The notes under the pieces are model-generated. The model had not been told where the DNA came from. It saw only the letters and a program-made list of their open reading frames with translations, and searched no databases. From Mycobacterium heckeshornense (lineage in GTDB: Bacteria; Actinomycetota; Actinomycetes; Mycobacteriales; Mycobacteriaceae), in assembly GCF_016592155.1 (NCBI RefSeq), contig NZ_AP024237.1:2790001-2854000 (forward strand): a DNA stretch of 64,000 bases, read 5' to 3'. This document shows, in pieces, positions 9,488-18,188 of this stretch. The position numbers and the translations under genes were made by a program. Numbering within the stretch: the stretch's first letter is position 1; every line of letters starts with the position of its first letter.

Positions 9488-10654
9488 CTAGTAACTCTTC
9501 GGCAGACCGAGGACGTGCTGGCTGATGTAGGCCAGGATCAGCTCCTGGGGGATCGGCGCGATCTTCATCAGCCGCGCTTCACGCCAGTACCGCGCGATGT
9601 GGTACTCCTCGGCGTAGCCGAACCCGCCGTGCGTCTGCATGGCCGTATCGGCGGCCTGGAACGCCGCGTCGGCGGCCAGGAACTTTGCCATGTTCGCCTC
9701 GGGACCGCTGGGCAGTCCACGGTCGAGCATCCAGCCGGCTCGCCGGGTGATCAGCTCGGCGGCCGCGAGCCGGGCATGGGCCTCGGCCAGCGGAAACGCC
9801 ACGCCCTGGTTCTGGCCGATGGGTCGGCCGTACACCACACGCTGGTTGGCGTAGCCGACCGCGCGGCGTAGCGCCGCCTGGCCGGTCCCGATGGCCTCCG
9901 AGGCGATCAGCACCCGCTCGGCGTTGAGCCCGTCCAGAAGATAGTAGAAGCCCTTATCCTGCTCACCGACCCGGTCCGCCGCCGGTACCACCACGTCGTT
10001 GTAGACCGTCTCGCACGAGGACACCGCGTTGCGGCCGGCCTTAGCGATCGGGGTGATGGTGACGGCGGGGTCGTGCAAGTCAACCATGAACAGCGTCAAC
10101 CCGTCGGTGCGACGCTGACACTGCTCCACTGGTGTGGTCCGCGCCAGCAACAGCACCCGGTCGGCGTCCTGGGCTTTTGAGGTCCAGACCTTTTGGCCCC
10201 GAACGATATACGAGTCGCCGTCGCGCACGGCCCGGGTCTTGATCGCCAGCGTCTCGGTACCCGCGTCGGGTTCGGTCACACCGAACGCCACGTGCAACTC
10301 ACCGGAGGCGACCCGGGGCAGGTACCGCTGCTTGATGTCCTCCGAACCGTGCAGGATGAGCGGATGCATCCCGAAGATCGACAGGTGGATGGCGCTGCAT
10401 CCATTCATCGCCGCGCCAGACGCGGCGACCTCCTGCAGGATGACCGAGGCCTCCAGCAGGCCGCGGCCGCTGCCGCCGTAGGCTTCGGGAATCGCGATGC
10501 CGATCCAGCCGCCCTCGGCCAGTGCCCGGTAGAAATCCCACGGAAACTCGTGGCGCCGATCGCGCTCGGACCAGTACTCGTCATCGAACTTTGTGCAAAC
10601 CGCGCGCACACCCTCGCGAATCAGGGTCAGGTCAGTGTCGTCCGAGAAATCCAC
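9488..10654 (-). CDS. Acyl-CoA dehydrogenase (FadE family)
   Basis: This 388-residue flavoprotein matches the acyl-CoA dehydrogenase fold end to end. Seen: an N-terminal helical domain with GWIGIAIPEAYGGSGRGLLEA, the middle-domain motif VAFGVTEPDAGTETLAIKTRA, and C-terminal YANQRVVYGRPIGQNQGVAFPLAEAHARL and AMQTHGGFGYAEEYHIARYWREARL. No obvious catalytic glutamate can be assigned with certainty by eye. The start is a GTG with GGAAAGG upstream. It lies 11 bases from the GMC oxidoreductase gene, in the same catabolic run, and would introduce the alpha-beta double bond into the CoA ester made by the neighbouring ligase. The specific substrate is not known. Confidence 0.93.
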   Translation of the reverse strand: MDFSDDTDLTLIREGVRAVCTKFDDEYWSERDRRHEFPWDFYRALAEGGWIGIAIPEAYGGSGRGLLEASVILQEVAASGAAMNGCSAIHLSIFGMHPLILHGSEDIKQRYLPRVASGELHVAFGVTEPDAGTETLAIKTRAVRDGDSYIVRGQKVWTSKAQDADRVLLLARTTPVEQCQRRTDGLTLFMVDLHDPAVTITPIAKAGRNAVSSCETVYNDVVVPAADRVGEQDKGFYYLLDGLNAERVLIASEAIGTGQAALRRAVGYANQRVVYGRPIGQNQGVAFPLAEAHARLAAAELITRRAGWMLDRGLPSGPEANMAKFLAADAAFQAADTAMQTHGGFGYAEEYHIARYWREARLMKIAPIPQELILAYISQHVLGLPKSY

Positions 10655-10672
10655 CCGTACACGCCTTTCCAG

Positions 10673-12106
10673 TCACGAGCCTACCGGCGGTTGCTGGACC
10701 GCTTTGAGCTCGTAAAATTCGGCCAGCCCGTGGTGGCCGAGCTCCCGGCCGTTGCCGGACTGCTTGTAGCCACCGAACGGCGCGAGAATGTTGAAGAAGG
10801 AGCCGTTGATGTCGACCGCGCCGGTGCGCAACCGCTTTGCGACACGCAGTGCACGGTCGCGGTCGGCCGACCAGACGGCGCCCGCTAGTCCGTACTGGCT
10901 GTCGTTGGCGATGTCGACCGCTTCGTCCTCGGTATCGTAGGGCAGGATCGACAGCACCGGTCCGAAGATCTCCTCGCGGGCGATCCGCATGTCTCGGCGG
11001 ACGTTGGAGAACGCGGTGGGTGTGACGAAGTAGCCGGGCGGCACATCGGTCGGCTGGGTGCCCCCGTAAATGAGCGACGCGCCCTCGCTGATGCCGAGGT
11101 TGACATAGTCGCAGACTTTTTGGCGCTGCACGGCCGTCGCGAGGGGTCCCATGGTGGTGGCCGGATCCAGCGGATCACCCAGGGTGTAGGTGGCTAGGCG
11201 GGCGCGCACGAGGTCCTCCACCTCGGCAAGGCGCCGCCGCGGAACCACCATCCGCGTCCAGGCGCTGCACACCTGGCCGCTGTTGGTGAAGCAGTTGGCC
11301 ACCCCGACCTTGACCGCCCGTGCCAGGTCGGCGTCATCGAGGATGACGTTGGCCGACTTGCCTCCCAGCTCGAGGGCCACCCGTTTGACCGTGCGCGCCG
11401 CAACCTCGCCGATCCGGCGCCCGGCCGCTGTCGAACCGGTGAAGGTGATCATGTCGACGTCTGGGTGGGCGACCAAGGCTTCCCCGACGACTGCTCCGGT
11501 ACCGGATACCAGGTTGAATACCCCCGGTGGAAGGCCGATCTCGTCGATCATGTCGGCGACGATGAATGCGCTGAGCGGTGCCACCTCGGAGGGTTTGAGC
11601 ACCACGGTGCAGCCGGTCGCCAGCGCGCCGCCGACTTTGCCGATCACCTGCTGCAGGGGAAAATTCCATGCCGTGATCGCGGCGACGACACCGATGGGTT
11701 CGCGCAGCACCAGCGAGTCACCGATCTGCTCCTCCAACGGAAACTCCGCCATCAGATCGCGGTAGCTGTCGAGGACACGGCGCGGCTGACCCACCTGCAC
11801 CGCCGTCGATACCCGCAGCGGGGTACCCACCTCGGTGGTAATGAGCCGGGTCAGTTCGTCGGCGCGCTCATCGAGCTTTTTGGACAGTTGCGCCAGAAAG
11901 TCGAGCCGAACGTCTACCGACGTCTGGGACCACGCCGGGAAGGCCGCGCGCGCGGCGGCCACGGCCGCCTCGACGTCATCGACCGTGCAATCGGGGATCG
12001 TGCCGATGATCTCAGCGGTGATGGCTGAGTCGACCTCGATGACCTCGTCGGCAGAGGCTTTCCAGCCACCGTCGATATAAATGTGTCGGCGATCGTAGGT
12101 GCTCAT
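10673..12106 (-). CDS. NAD-dependent aldehyde dehydrogenase
   Basis: The 477-residue product is a complete aldehyde dehydrogenase. It has PIGVVAAITAWNFPLQQVIGK in the cofactor domain, the general-base motif VALELGGKSANVIL, the nucleophile in NSGQVCSAWTRMVVPRR, and PFGGYKQSGNGRELG at the C-terminus. I chose the ATG at 12106 (MSTYDRRHIYIDGGW) over an upstream in-frame start at 12157 because it overlaps the stop of the SDR gene in an ATGA, a standard coupled start. It converts an aldehyde to an acid. A broken aldehyde dehydrogenase lies 6 kb downstream in the same run, so this intact copy may carry the activity alone. The aldehyde is unknown. Confidence 0.93.
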   Translation of the reverse strand: MSTYDRRHIYIDGGWKASADEVIEVDSAITAEIIGTIPDCTVDDVEAAVAAARAAFPAWSQTSVDVRLDFLAQLSKKLDERADELTRLITTEVGTPLRVSTAVQVGQPRRVLDSYRDLMAEFPLEEQIGDSLVLREPIGVVAAITAWNFPLQQVIGKVGGALATGCTVVLKPSEVAPLSAFIVADMIDEIGLPPGVFNLVSGTGAVVGEALVAHPDVDMITFTGSTAAGRRIGEVAARTVKRVALELGGKSANVILDDADLARAVKVGVANCFTNSGQVCSAWTRMVVPRRRLAEVEDLVRARLATYTLGDPLDPATTMGPLATAVQRQKVCDYVNLGISEGASLIYGGTQPTDVPPGYFVTPTAFSNVRRDMRIAREEIFGPVLSILPYDTEDEAVDIANDSQYGLAGAVWSADRDRALRVAKRLRTGAVDINGSFFNILAPFGGYKQSGNGRELGHHGLAEFYELKAVQQPPVGS

Positions 12107-12909
12107 GATTTCAGTCCCGGGGTCTTGGCATGCAGTTTGCGCATTTTGGAGATCCATTCGTCATAGTCGGCGGCCTTGCCACGAAAGTACTTCTCCACCA
12201 ACGGATGAGTGAGGATCAGAAACTGCTCCTTCTTCATGCCGTCGACGATGCGGTTGGCCGCTTCCTCAGGTTCGATCGCGCCAGCGACCGCGAACCATTC
12301 GCCCTGAGCGCCGCGCAGCATCGCGGTACGAACCCCCTCGGCGACGATGCACGATACCCGAATCCCGTTGCCGCCGTAGTGAATCGACAACCATTCGGTC
12401 AGCCCCAGCACGGCGTGCTTGCTGGTGGCGTAGGGGGCGTTGCCGAGGGCCGTCAAAAGGCCTGCCGCGGAGGCGTTCTGGACCAGATACCCCGATCCCC
12501 GTTCGAGCATGTGCGGCAGCACCGCCCGCGCCGCGTAGACCTGCGGCATGACATTGACATCCCACATTCGTTGCCAGGCTTGGTTTGAGGCCCACGGGCT
12601 TCCCCGCTCGTGTAATGGTGTCACCCCGTCGTGCGGCTCGCCCCACAGCACGCCGGCGTTGGAGACGAAGACGTCGATGCGGCCGAACTCTGCCATGGTG
12701 GCTTCGACCAGACCGATAACTTGGGCTTCGTCAGCGACGTCGGTGACGACACCCAGGCCGCCGATCTCGTCGGCGACCTCCGTCGTGCGCGGCGCGTCGA
12801 TGTCGGCCACGACTACCGCCGCTCCAAGTGCGGCGAATCGCCTGCACATGGCCTCCCCCATGCCAGCGGCTCCGCCGGTGACGACGATGACTTTGTCTGC
12901 GGGTTCCAC
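12103..12909 (-). CDS. SDR-family NAD(P)-dependent oxidoreductase
   Basis: The 268-residue protein is a classical short-chain dehydrogenase. It has the TGGAAGMGEAMCRRF glycine motif at residues 11-25, DVFVSNAGVLWG near 80, and the active-site Tyr-Lys in PYATSKHAVLGLTEW near 160. A preceding serine lies in VQNASAAGLL. The start is a GTG at 12909, five bases after the stop of the amidohydrolase gene, and the stop overlaps the next aldehyde dehydrogenase by four bases. It would oxidise an alcohol or reduce a ketone with a nicotinamide cofactor. The tight spacing places it in the same transcription unit as the amidohydrolase and aldehyde dehydrogenase. Confidence 0.92.
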   Translation of the reverse strand: MEPADKVIVVTGGAAGMGEAMCRRFAALGAAVVVADIDAPRTTEVADEIGGLGVVTDVADEAQVIGLVEATMAEFGRIDVFVSNAGVLWGEPHDGVTPLHERGSPWASNQAWQRMWDVNVMPQVYAARAVLPHMLERGSGYLVQNASAAGLLTALGNAPYATSKHAVLGLTEWLSIHYGGNGIRVSCIVAEGVRTAMLRGAQGEWFAVAGAIEPEEAANRIVDGMKKEQFLILTHPLVEKYFRGKAADYDEWISKMRKLHAKTPGLKS

Positions 12910-12913
12910 CGGC

Positions 12914-14095
12914 CTAGGCCAGCTTCGTCAGCTTCGCCGCGTTGTCCCACATGACTTTGCGTTCGCCGACGGGATCATTGAGCTCGGCGGCGACCTTCTC
13001 ATATTGCCGCGGTTCGGCAAGGCCCTCCGGGTGCGGATAATCGGATCCGAACAGCACATGGTCAACGCCCAGATGCTTCACTACTTCGACGAGGTTGTCC
13101 TCCCAGAAGGGAGAGACCCAGACGTGTTCGCGGAACTGCTCAACGGGATCTGAGGCAAAGTAACCGGGCCGTTGGAATCCTGCGCGGTTTAGCCCGGACA
13201 GCAACAGTGGAAGGAATTCCGCTCCGTTTTCGACTGAGGCGATCTTCAGGTCAGGGAACCGCTCGAAGAGCTTGTCGCACGTCAACGCGGCCAGATAGTT
13301 GGCGATCGCGCGCTCGTGTCCGACCGCGATCTCGAGCGGTGAGACGATGTCGCCGATGATGTTGCCGCGGTGCTCGACATACTTGTCCAGGCCGGCTCCG
13401 CCGACCTCACCGATGTGGACCACCACGACTGCCCCGGCCTCATGAACACGCGCCCAGATCGGGTCGAAGATTTTATCGCCGGGCGAGCGCCAGCCGCCGT
13501 CGGTGTAGGTCGCCTGGGGGCGTACCACGAAGATGCGGGCACCGTTGTCCAAGCCGTGCTCGACCTCTGCGACGGCTGTGGGAATATCCCCGAAAGCCAG
13601 GTAAGGCGAGCTGAAGATCCGGTCCTTGTAATTGTATCCCCAGTCATCCAGCAGCCATCGGTTGAAGGCCTTGAACGCCTGTGCGGCGGCAGGGGGGTCG
13701 TACTGCAGCCCCTCTTCGTAGCCCATCGCCAGCGATGGCAGAAGCCACACTGCCTGCAAGCCCTGCTCGTCCATCTTGGCGAGTCGGTCGTCACGATTGC
13801 GGTAATGACTTGGAATCGGTTCGCGTTCTGAAAGAATGTCCAAAAGTGATCGCTTCTGCGGGTTACCGCGGAAGTATTCCATCATCGCCCCTGGCTTCAC
13901 GATGGGGTCGAAGGTCGGGTTGGTGACGGTGCGGTCGATTTTGCCACCCACTATCTGACGGATGCGGCCGTCGATAACCGCGGTCTGTACCGTGCGCTCG
14001 CCCCACTCCTTGGGGCAGTGGCGGGTAAAGGCGTCCAGCGGCTCGTAGTAGTGCTGATCGACGTCGAGCACGGGGGGTTGATCGGTGCCGGTCAC
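12914..14095 (-). CDS. Amidohydrolase-family metal-dependent hydrolase or decarboxylase (ACMSD-like)
   Basis: The protein begins PPVLDVDQHYYEPLDAFTRH. The DQHYYEP stretch corresponds to the DxHxxE metal-binding opening of the amidohydrolase_2 family. Histidines follow in VVVHIGEVGG, and the ending VDHVLFGSDYPHPEGLAEP carries the conserved aspartate of the TIM-barrel core. This family includes aminocarboxymuconate-semialdehyde decarboxylases and related ring-compound hydrolases. I moved the start to the GTG at 14095 because GGAGG lies six bases upstream; an in-frame TTG at 14107 would include that ribosome site in the coding part. It is first in a run with an SDR and aldehyde dehydrogenase. 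Hydrolysis or decarboxylation of a ring-cleavage intermediate is possible but not shown. Confidence 0.88.
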   Translation of the reverse strand: MTGTDQPPVLDVDQHYYEPLDAFTRHCPKEWGERTVQTAVIDGRIRQIVGGKIDRTVTNPTFDPIVKPGAMMEYFRGNPQKRSLLDILSEREPIPSHYRNRDDRLAKMDEQGLQAVWLLPSLAMGYEEGLQYDPPAAAQAFKAFNRWLLDDWGYNYKDRIFSSPYLAFGDIPTAVAEVEHGLDNGARIFVVRPQATYTDGGWRSPGDKIFDPIWARVHEAGAVVVVHIGEVGGAGLDKYVEHRGNIIGDIVSPLEIAVGHERAIANYLAALTCDKLFERFPDLKIASVENGAEFLPLLLSGLNRAGFQRPGYFASDPVEQFREHVWVSPFWEDNLVEVVKHLGVDHVLFGSDYPHPEGLAEPRQYEKVAAELNDPVGERKVMWDNAAKLTKLA

Positions 14096-14113
14096 GTTGG
14101 CCTCCAAGTATTG

Positions 14114-14123
14114 ACAGATCTGT
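14114..14123. promoter_or_regulatory. Perfect 10-bp palindrome upstream of the amidohydrolase gene
   Basis: ACAGATCTGT is a perfect palindrome 18 bases upstream of the chosen amidohydrolase start, within a TTGACAGATCTGTTGTA context. Its position next to the ribosome site fits an operator for a repressor of the downstream genes. No cognate regulator is identified. Confidence 0.3.
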
Positions 14124-14175
14124 TGTATATGTGTCTAGCGCGGCGAGACGGTGATGCAGCCGCATGATTCTAAAT

Positions 14176-16296
14176 CTACCCAGAATTTGATAAATGCTCA
14201 AGGGTCGCTGCGAGCGCTGGCACGCACAATGCGTCGACGATCGCGCCGCCGCTGCCACCGACGATTGCCGGGTTCACCTCGATCTCTGCAAAGTTCTCGT
14301 CAGCCAACAGAACTGCCATCCGATTCAGCGTCTGCCTGATCCAGTTCTGGTCGACAGGTTCACTCCCCCGAAAACCGAAGAGCAATTCAGCTAGCCGCAG
14401 TCGACTTAGCGCCCTGTGCAGCGTGGCCGCGTCGCAGGGCAGCGGGACGTGCTCGACGTCGCGGTGCACCTCCACGGCCGCGCCGCCGACCCCCACGGTG
14501 CCGAACACGCCAAGGTCGCCCGCGTCGCGTACGGTCAGGATCAGCTCGACCCCGCCGCGGATCATCTTCTGCACCAGCCAGGTCGGTGCTGCGGACCCCC
14601 ACTTGGCAGCCATCCGCTCGACGGCGTCGTCGACTTGGGCGCGGTCGGACAAGTTGACCGCGACGAGCCCGAACTCGGTTCGATGGGAGATGTCCTCATC
14701 GGCGGATTTCACGACCACCGGATAGCCGAGCGTTTCGGCCGCGGCTGGGGCCGCCGCGCTGTCGCATACCGTCATCGGCGCGACATCTAGGCCGTGGTCG
14801 GCCAGCAACCGCAATGCCCGGGCACCGCCGATCGTCGCGGCGTGCGTTGCCGCCAAGGCGCTAGCGGCGTGCGTTGTCTCGAAGACCCGTTCCGGACCGA
14901 GCAGCGCTCGAACCAGCCTGCCAAGGTCCGATGGGCTCTGGGCCACCAGCACACCGGCATCCCGCAGTTGTCTGATGTACGCGTCGACCGCGCGGCCTCC
15001 GTACCAGAGCACGACGCAGGGCTTGCCGGTGTCGCGGCGCACGGCGAGGATGTCGGCGACGCTCTGGGCGTTCCACCCCCTGGCACCCATCGGCAGCGGC
15101 ACGCACACCACCTGGACGGACGGATCCTCGGCAACTGCGGCGAGATAGCCCCCGAAGTGGGCAGGCATCGAGCCGGGACCGACGTCGAGTGGATTCGGGA
15201 TGGTGGCGAAGGTCGGCAACTGCGCCTGGAGTCGTTCGATGGTGGGCGCCGAGAGCGGTGGGAACTCCACCCCCGCGGCGGCCAGCTGCTCGGTTGCCAG
15301 CACCGCCATGCCGCCCGAGTAGGCGACCATCCCCCACCGTCGGGGGAACCCGTGCCGAGGTGCCGTCATGGCGCCCAGCACCCACAGGTCGTCGGGGTCG
15401 TCAACCACGATGACAGGCAGCGCCCGCAACAACGCGAGCTCGAGCGCGCCGCGTCCGATGATCTTGCCGGTGTGGCTGGCCGCCGCCTGCTCGCCGGCGG
15501 CGGTGCGGCCGCCGAGATAGGCGATCAGCCGCTTGCCGGCGCCGTCGAGCTGGCGGACCGCCGTCGCGAATCGACGGCCGTCGCGAATCGACTCCATGTA
15601 CAGCGCAACGGTCTCGACCTCGGGCACTCCGGCGAAGTAGGAGATGAAGTCCGGGATGTCCATATCGCGCTGGTTGCCGGTGCTGACGATGTGCGAGACG
15701 CCCACGCCGGCGTCGCGGGCGCGTTCGACGATGGTGCTGCCGATCGCTCCGCTCTGGGCGATCACGGCGATCCTTCCTGCCGCGATGGGTTGACCTTCGG
15801 TGAGCACCGACGTCATGCTCATCGCCAGGCCGGTGCGGACGTTGACCAGTCCGGTGCTGTTGGGGCCCACCACGTTGATGCCGTTCCGCTTCGCGTAGTC
15901 CAGCAGCGTGCGCTCGAGTTCGTGTCCGGCCGCACCCATGTCGGCGAAGCCGCCGGTGAGGATCAGCGCCTGGCGGGCGCCGACGGCCGCGCATTCCTCC
16001 AAAACCCCAAGCACGGCTGCTGCGGGCACCGCGATGACGACCACGTCGGGCACCGATGCCATCTCCCGTAGCGATCGCAGCGCCGGCCTGCCATCGACCG
16101 AGGTGGCGCTCGGGTGGATCACCGTGACCTCGCCGGCGTAGCCGTAGACCCGCAGATGCTCTAACACGGCCCGGCCGCCGGCCTTGTACGCTTCGCCGGT
16201 ACTGGTGGAAACCCCGACGATGGCGACCGTGGACGGTTCCAGGAAAAGCTTGGCGACCTCGGCGCGTAGCGACGCGATGTTGACTGCCTCAGTCAC
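14176..16296 (-). CDS. ADP-forming acyl-CoA synthetase / acetate-CoA ligase-like protein
   Basis: About 706 residues carry three expected domains: an N-terminal CoA-binding domain (PSTVAIVGVSTSTGEAYKAGG, then DVVVIAVPAAAVLGVLEECA), a succinyl-CoA-ligase-like middle (RIAVIAQSGAIGSTIVERAR and VVAYSGGMAVLATEQLAAAG), and a C-terminal ATP-grasp domain (YPVVVKSADEDISHRTEFG and FAEIEVNPAIVG). The family makes acyl-CoA from an acid, ATP and CoA with release of ADP and phosphate. The start is the GTG at 16296, overlapping the P450 stop by eight bases; an upstream ATG at 16341 would lie wholly inside the P450 gene. It is the second CoA ligase in the block, so the pathway may have two activation steps. 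Confidence 0.88.
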   Translation of the reverse strand: MTEAVNIASLRAEVAKLFLEPSTVAIVGVSTSTGEAYKAGGRAVLEHLRVYGYAGEVTVIHPSATSVDGRPALRSLREMASVPDVVVIAVPAAAVLGVLEECAAVGARQALILTGGFADMGAAGHELERTLLDYAKRNGINVVGPNSTGLVNVRTGLAMSMTSVLTEGQPIAAGRIAVIAQSGAIGSTIVERARDAGVGVSHIVSTGNQRDMDIPDFISYFAGVPEVETVALYMESIRDGRRFATAVRQLDGAGKRLIAYLGGRTAAGEQAAASHTGKIIGRGALELALLRALPVIVVDDPDDLWVLGAMTAPRHGFPRRWGMVAYSGGMAVLATEQLAAAGVEFPPLSAPTIERLQAQLPTFATIPNPLDVGPGSMPAHFGGYLAAVAEDPSVQVVCVPLPMGARGWNAQSVADILAVRRDTGKPCVVLWYGGRAVDAYIRQLRDAGVLVAQSPSDLGRLVRALLGPERVFETTHAASALAATHAATIGGARALRLLADHGLDVAPMTVCDSAAAPAAAETLGYPVVVKSADEDISHRTEFGLVAVNLSDRAQVDDAVERMAAKWGSAAPTWLVQKMIRGGVELILTVRDAGDLGVFGTVGVGGAAVEVHRDVEHVPLPCDAATLHRALSRLRLAELLFGFRGSEPVDQNWIRQTLNRMAVLLADENFAEIEVNPAIVGGSGGAIVDALCVPALAATLEHLSNSG

Positions 16297-17542
16297 GCCA
16301 GGTCCGGAATGGAAGGGACACCAGGCTGCGGGTTTGGCCACCGTGAGCGGCGAGCTTCGCGTTCTCCGGCAACGAGAAACGCGGGATCTTCTTCAAGATT
16401 TCCTCGAACGCGATGGTCAGCTCGAGCCGCGCCAAATGGGACCCGAGGCAACGGTGGTTTCCGGCACCGAAGACCATCGACTTCGGCGCCTGTCGGTTGA
16501 ACAGGATCTGGTCGGGATCGGTGTAGACGTCTTCATCGCGATGCGCTGAGGCCAGCGGCACCACGACGCGATCACCGGGTTGCAATTCGACACCCCTGAT
16601 CACATTGGGCTTGGTCACTGTGCGGCTGGCATGCACAATCGGTTCGTAACGCAGCAGCTCCTCGACGGCCGCAGGGATCAGCGATGGATCCGCGGCCAGC
16701 TTGTCTTGCAGATCGGGCCGGCGCGCCAGGTGCAGGAAGCTGAACCCGATGGCGGTGGTTACGGTGTCTAGACCGGCGAGAACCAAAACGTAAGCGAAGT
16801 TCAGGATTTCGCGGTAGTCGAGCTTGCGCGCTCCGGGCATCTCGGCCGTTGTCAGGTAGGAGATGATGTCCTCGCCCGGATTGCTCAGACGCTCATCGAG
16901 CAAGGCGCGCAAGAAGTTGTTGAGCGCCTTGCCTGCGTCGAGCCGAGCCGCGGTCTGCGCGTCGACATCTCCGTGCTCGGCGCCGGTGGTTGTGGTGTGC
17001 AGGATCGCGCCCGCCCAGCTGCACAGCTGGTCGCGCTGCTCGACGCTGAAGTCGAGACCAACCAGGCGCAGGAACACCGCGCTCGGATATGGCTGGGCGA
17101 ATTCGGTCATGAAGTCGAACTCCCGCTTGTCGACCATGGCGTCAACGAGTTCGACGGCGTAGGTGCGAACCGAATCCGCGATGTGCTCGATGGCGTTGGG
17201 TCGAAATAGCGGATCAACGATAGTGCGATAGCGGCGGTGTTCGGGCGGGTCGACCTCAAGCGGGATCAGCGCCCGGGTATGACCCGGGGTTGGCGGGGTG
17301 TCGGCTGGCCACGATGAGAATGTCTGCGCGTCGTGTAAGACGGTGGACACGTCGTCGAACTTCGTCAAGATGTAAAAGCCGCCGTAGTTATCCGTATGTG
17401 CGACAGGGCATTTAGCCCGCAGCGCCGCATAGTCGGCGTGCGGGTCGAGCGCGAAATCGGGATCGTAGTGGTCGTAGTCGTGCCCCAGCGCCTCCAGCGC
17501 GGTGCAGCGGCCATTGCGCTTGCCGGTTTGCTGATCGCTCAC
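16289..17542 (-). CDS. Cytochrome P450
   Basis: The 417-residue protein is a complete soluble bacterial P450. The haem-binding loop FGAGNHRCLGSHLARLEL carries the cysteine ligand near residue 362. The I-helix motif VLAGLDTVTTAIGFSFLHL has the oxygen-activating Asp-Thr pair, and the K-helix ExxR is in VEELLRYEP. The start ATG overlaps the NTF2-like stop in an ATGA. It needs a ferredoxin and reductase, which are not next to it. It would hydroxylate the hydrophobic compound that the neighbouring dehydrogenases and ligases then process. Family assignment is certain; substrate and CYP subfamily are not given by the sequence. Confidence 0.95.
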   Translation of the reverse strand: MSDQQTGKRNGRCTALEALGHDYDHYDPDFALDPHADYAALRAKCPVAHTDNYGGFYILTKFDDVSTVLHDAQTFSSWPADTPPTPGHTRALIPLEVDPPEHRRYRTIVDPLFRPNAIEHIADSVRTYAVELVDAMVDKREFDFMTEFAQPYPSAVFLRLVGLDFSVEQRDQLCSWAGAILHTTTTGAEHGDVDAQTAARLDAGKALNNFLRALLDERLSNPGEDIISYLTTAEMPGARKLDYREILNFAYVLVLAGLDTVTTAIGFSFLHLARRPDLQDKLAADPSLIPAAVEELLRYEPIVHASRTVTKPNVIRGVELQPGDRVVVPLASAHRDEDVYTDPDQILFNRQAPKSMVFGAGNHRCLGSHLARLELTIAFEEILKKIPRFSLPENAKLAAHGGQTRSLVSLPFRTWRD

Positions 17543-18015
17543 GTGAGCTCACCTCGATCGTCGGAAGTGGTGGGGTCGGACTGTCGGGCAGCCGCCGGGG
17601 CCAAGACGGGGTCGACTGGTTCGCGGCACAGTTCGGCCAATGCGGCCGGCTCTTTATAATGCACGTCGACGCGCACGATCTTCCCGTCGCGCACCCGGTA
17701 GATGTCGACGCAATCGACCGGCATGCTGCGCCGGGTCGCGCGCGAGGTGAACGTCCCGTGTACCACGACTGCGACCCAGTCGCCGGTCCCGGCGATCTCG
17801 GGCGGGTCAAGCGTGACCCGGAAGTCGCGGTTCACCGCCTCCAGCATTCGGCGAAAACCCTCGGCACCGACGTAGTCACCACCGAACGGCAGGCTGGCGG
17901 CCTCGGAGAAGACGCTGGAGTCATCGAGCAACGCGACGCACGCGCTGATGTCGCCGGACCGCAGCGCGTCGATAAATCTCCGAACAACCGCGACCTTGTC
18001 CTTGTCCTCCGGCAC
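17539..18015 (-). CDS. NTF2-like (SnoaL / limonene-epoxide-hydrolase fold) protein
   Basis: The 158-residue protein starts MPEDKDKVAVVRRFIDALRSGDISACVALLDDSSVF and has the alpha+beta cone pattern of NTF2-like proteins, including WVAVVVHGTFTSRATRRSMPVDCVDIYRVRDGKIVRVDVHYKEP. This fold covers limonene-1,2-epoxide hydrolases, ketosteroid isomerases and polyketide cyclases. It is the first gene of the unit that contains the P450, so handling an epoxide or ketone product of the P450 is plausible. Catalytic residues cannot be assigned by eye. The start is a GTG preceded by a purine-rich AGAGGTGAG. Confidence 0.8.
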   Translation of the reverse strand: MPEDKDKVAVVRRFIDALRSGDISACVALLDDSSVFSEAASLPFGGDYVGAEGFRRMLEAVNRDFRVTLDPPEIAGTGDWVAVVVHGTFTSRATRRSMPVDCVDIYRVRDGKIVRVDVHYKEPAALAELCREPVDPVLAPAAARQSDPTTSDDRGELT

Positions 18016-18118
18016 CGGTACTCACCTCTCACATGACCGCCCATCCAGCAAAGATGAACGAGAATTGATGACCTATTTTTCTACATGAATTTCGAACATT
18101 AGTCAACGGTCAAGACGA

Positions 18119-18146
18119 TTGTAAGGGATTCGGATCCTGCTATAGT
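18119..18146 (+). promoter_or_regulatory. Candidate sigma-A-type promoter for the acyl-CoA dehydrogenase
   Basis: TTGTAA at 18119-18124 and TATAGT at 18141-18146 are separated by 16 bases, and the +1 would fall near 18153. The coding start is at 18189 with a GGAGAGGA ribosome site just upstream. The region between this gene and the divergent NTF2-like gene also serves the minus-strand unit. Confidence 0.5.
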
Positions 18147-18188
18147 CTGTTTGAAATTAGATACCGGCATGGACTGGAGAGGACCGCT

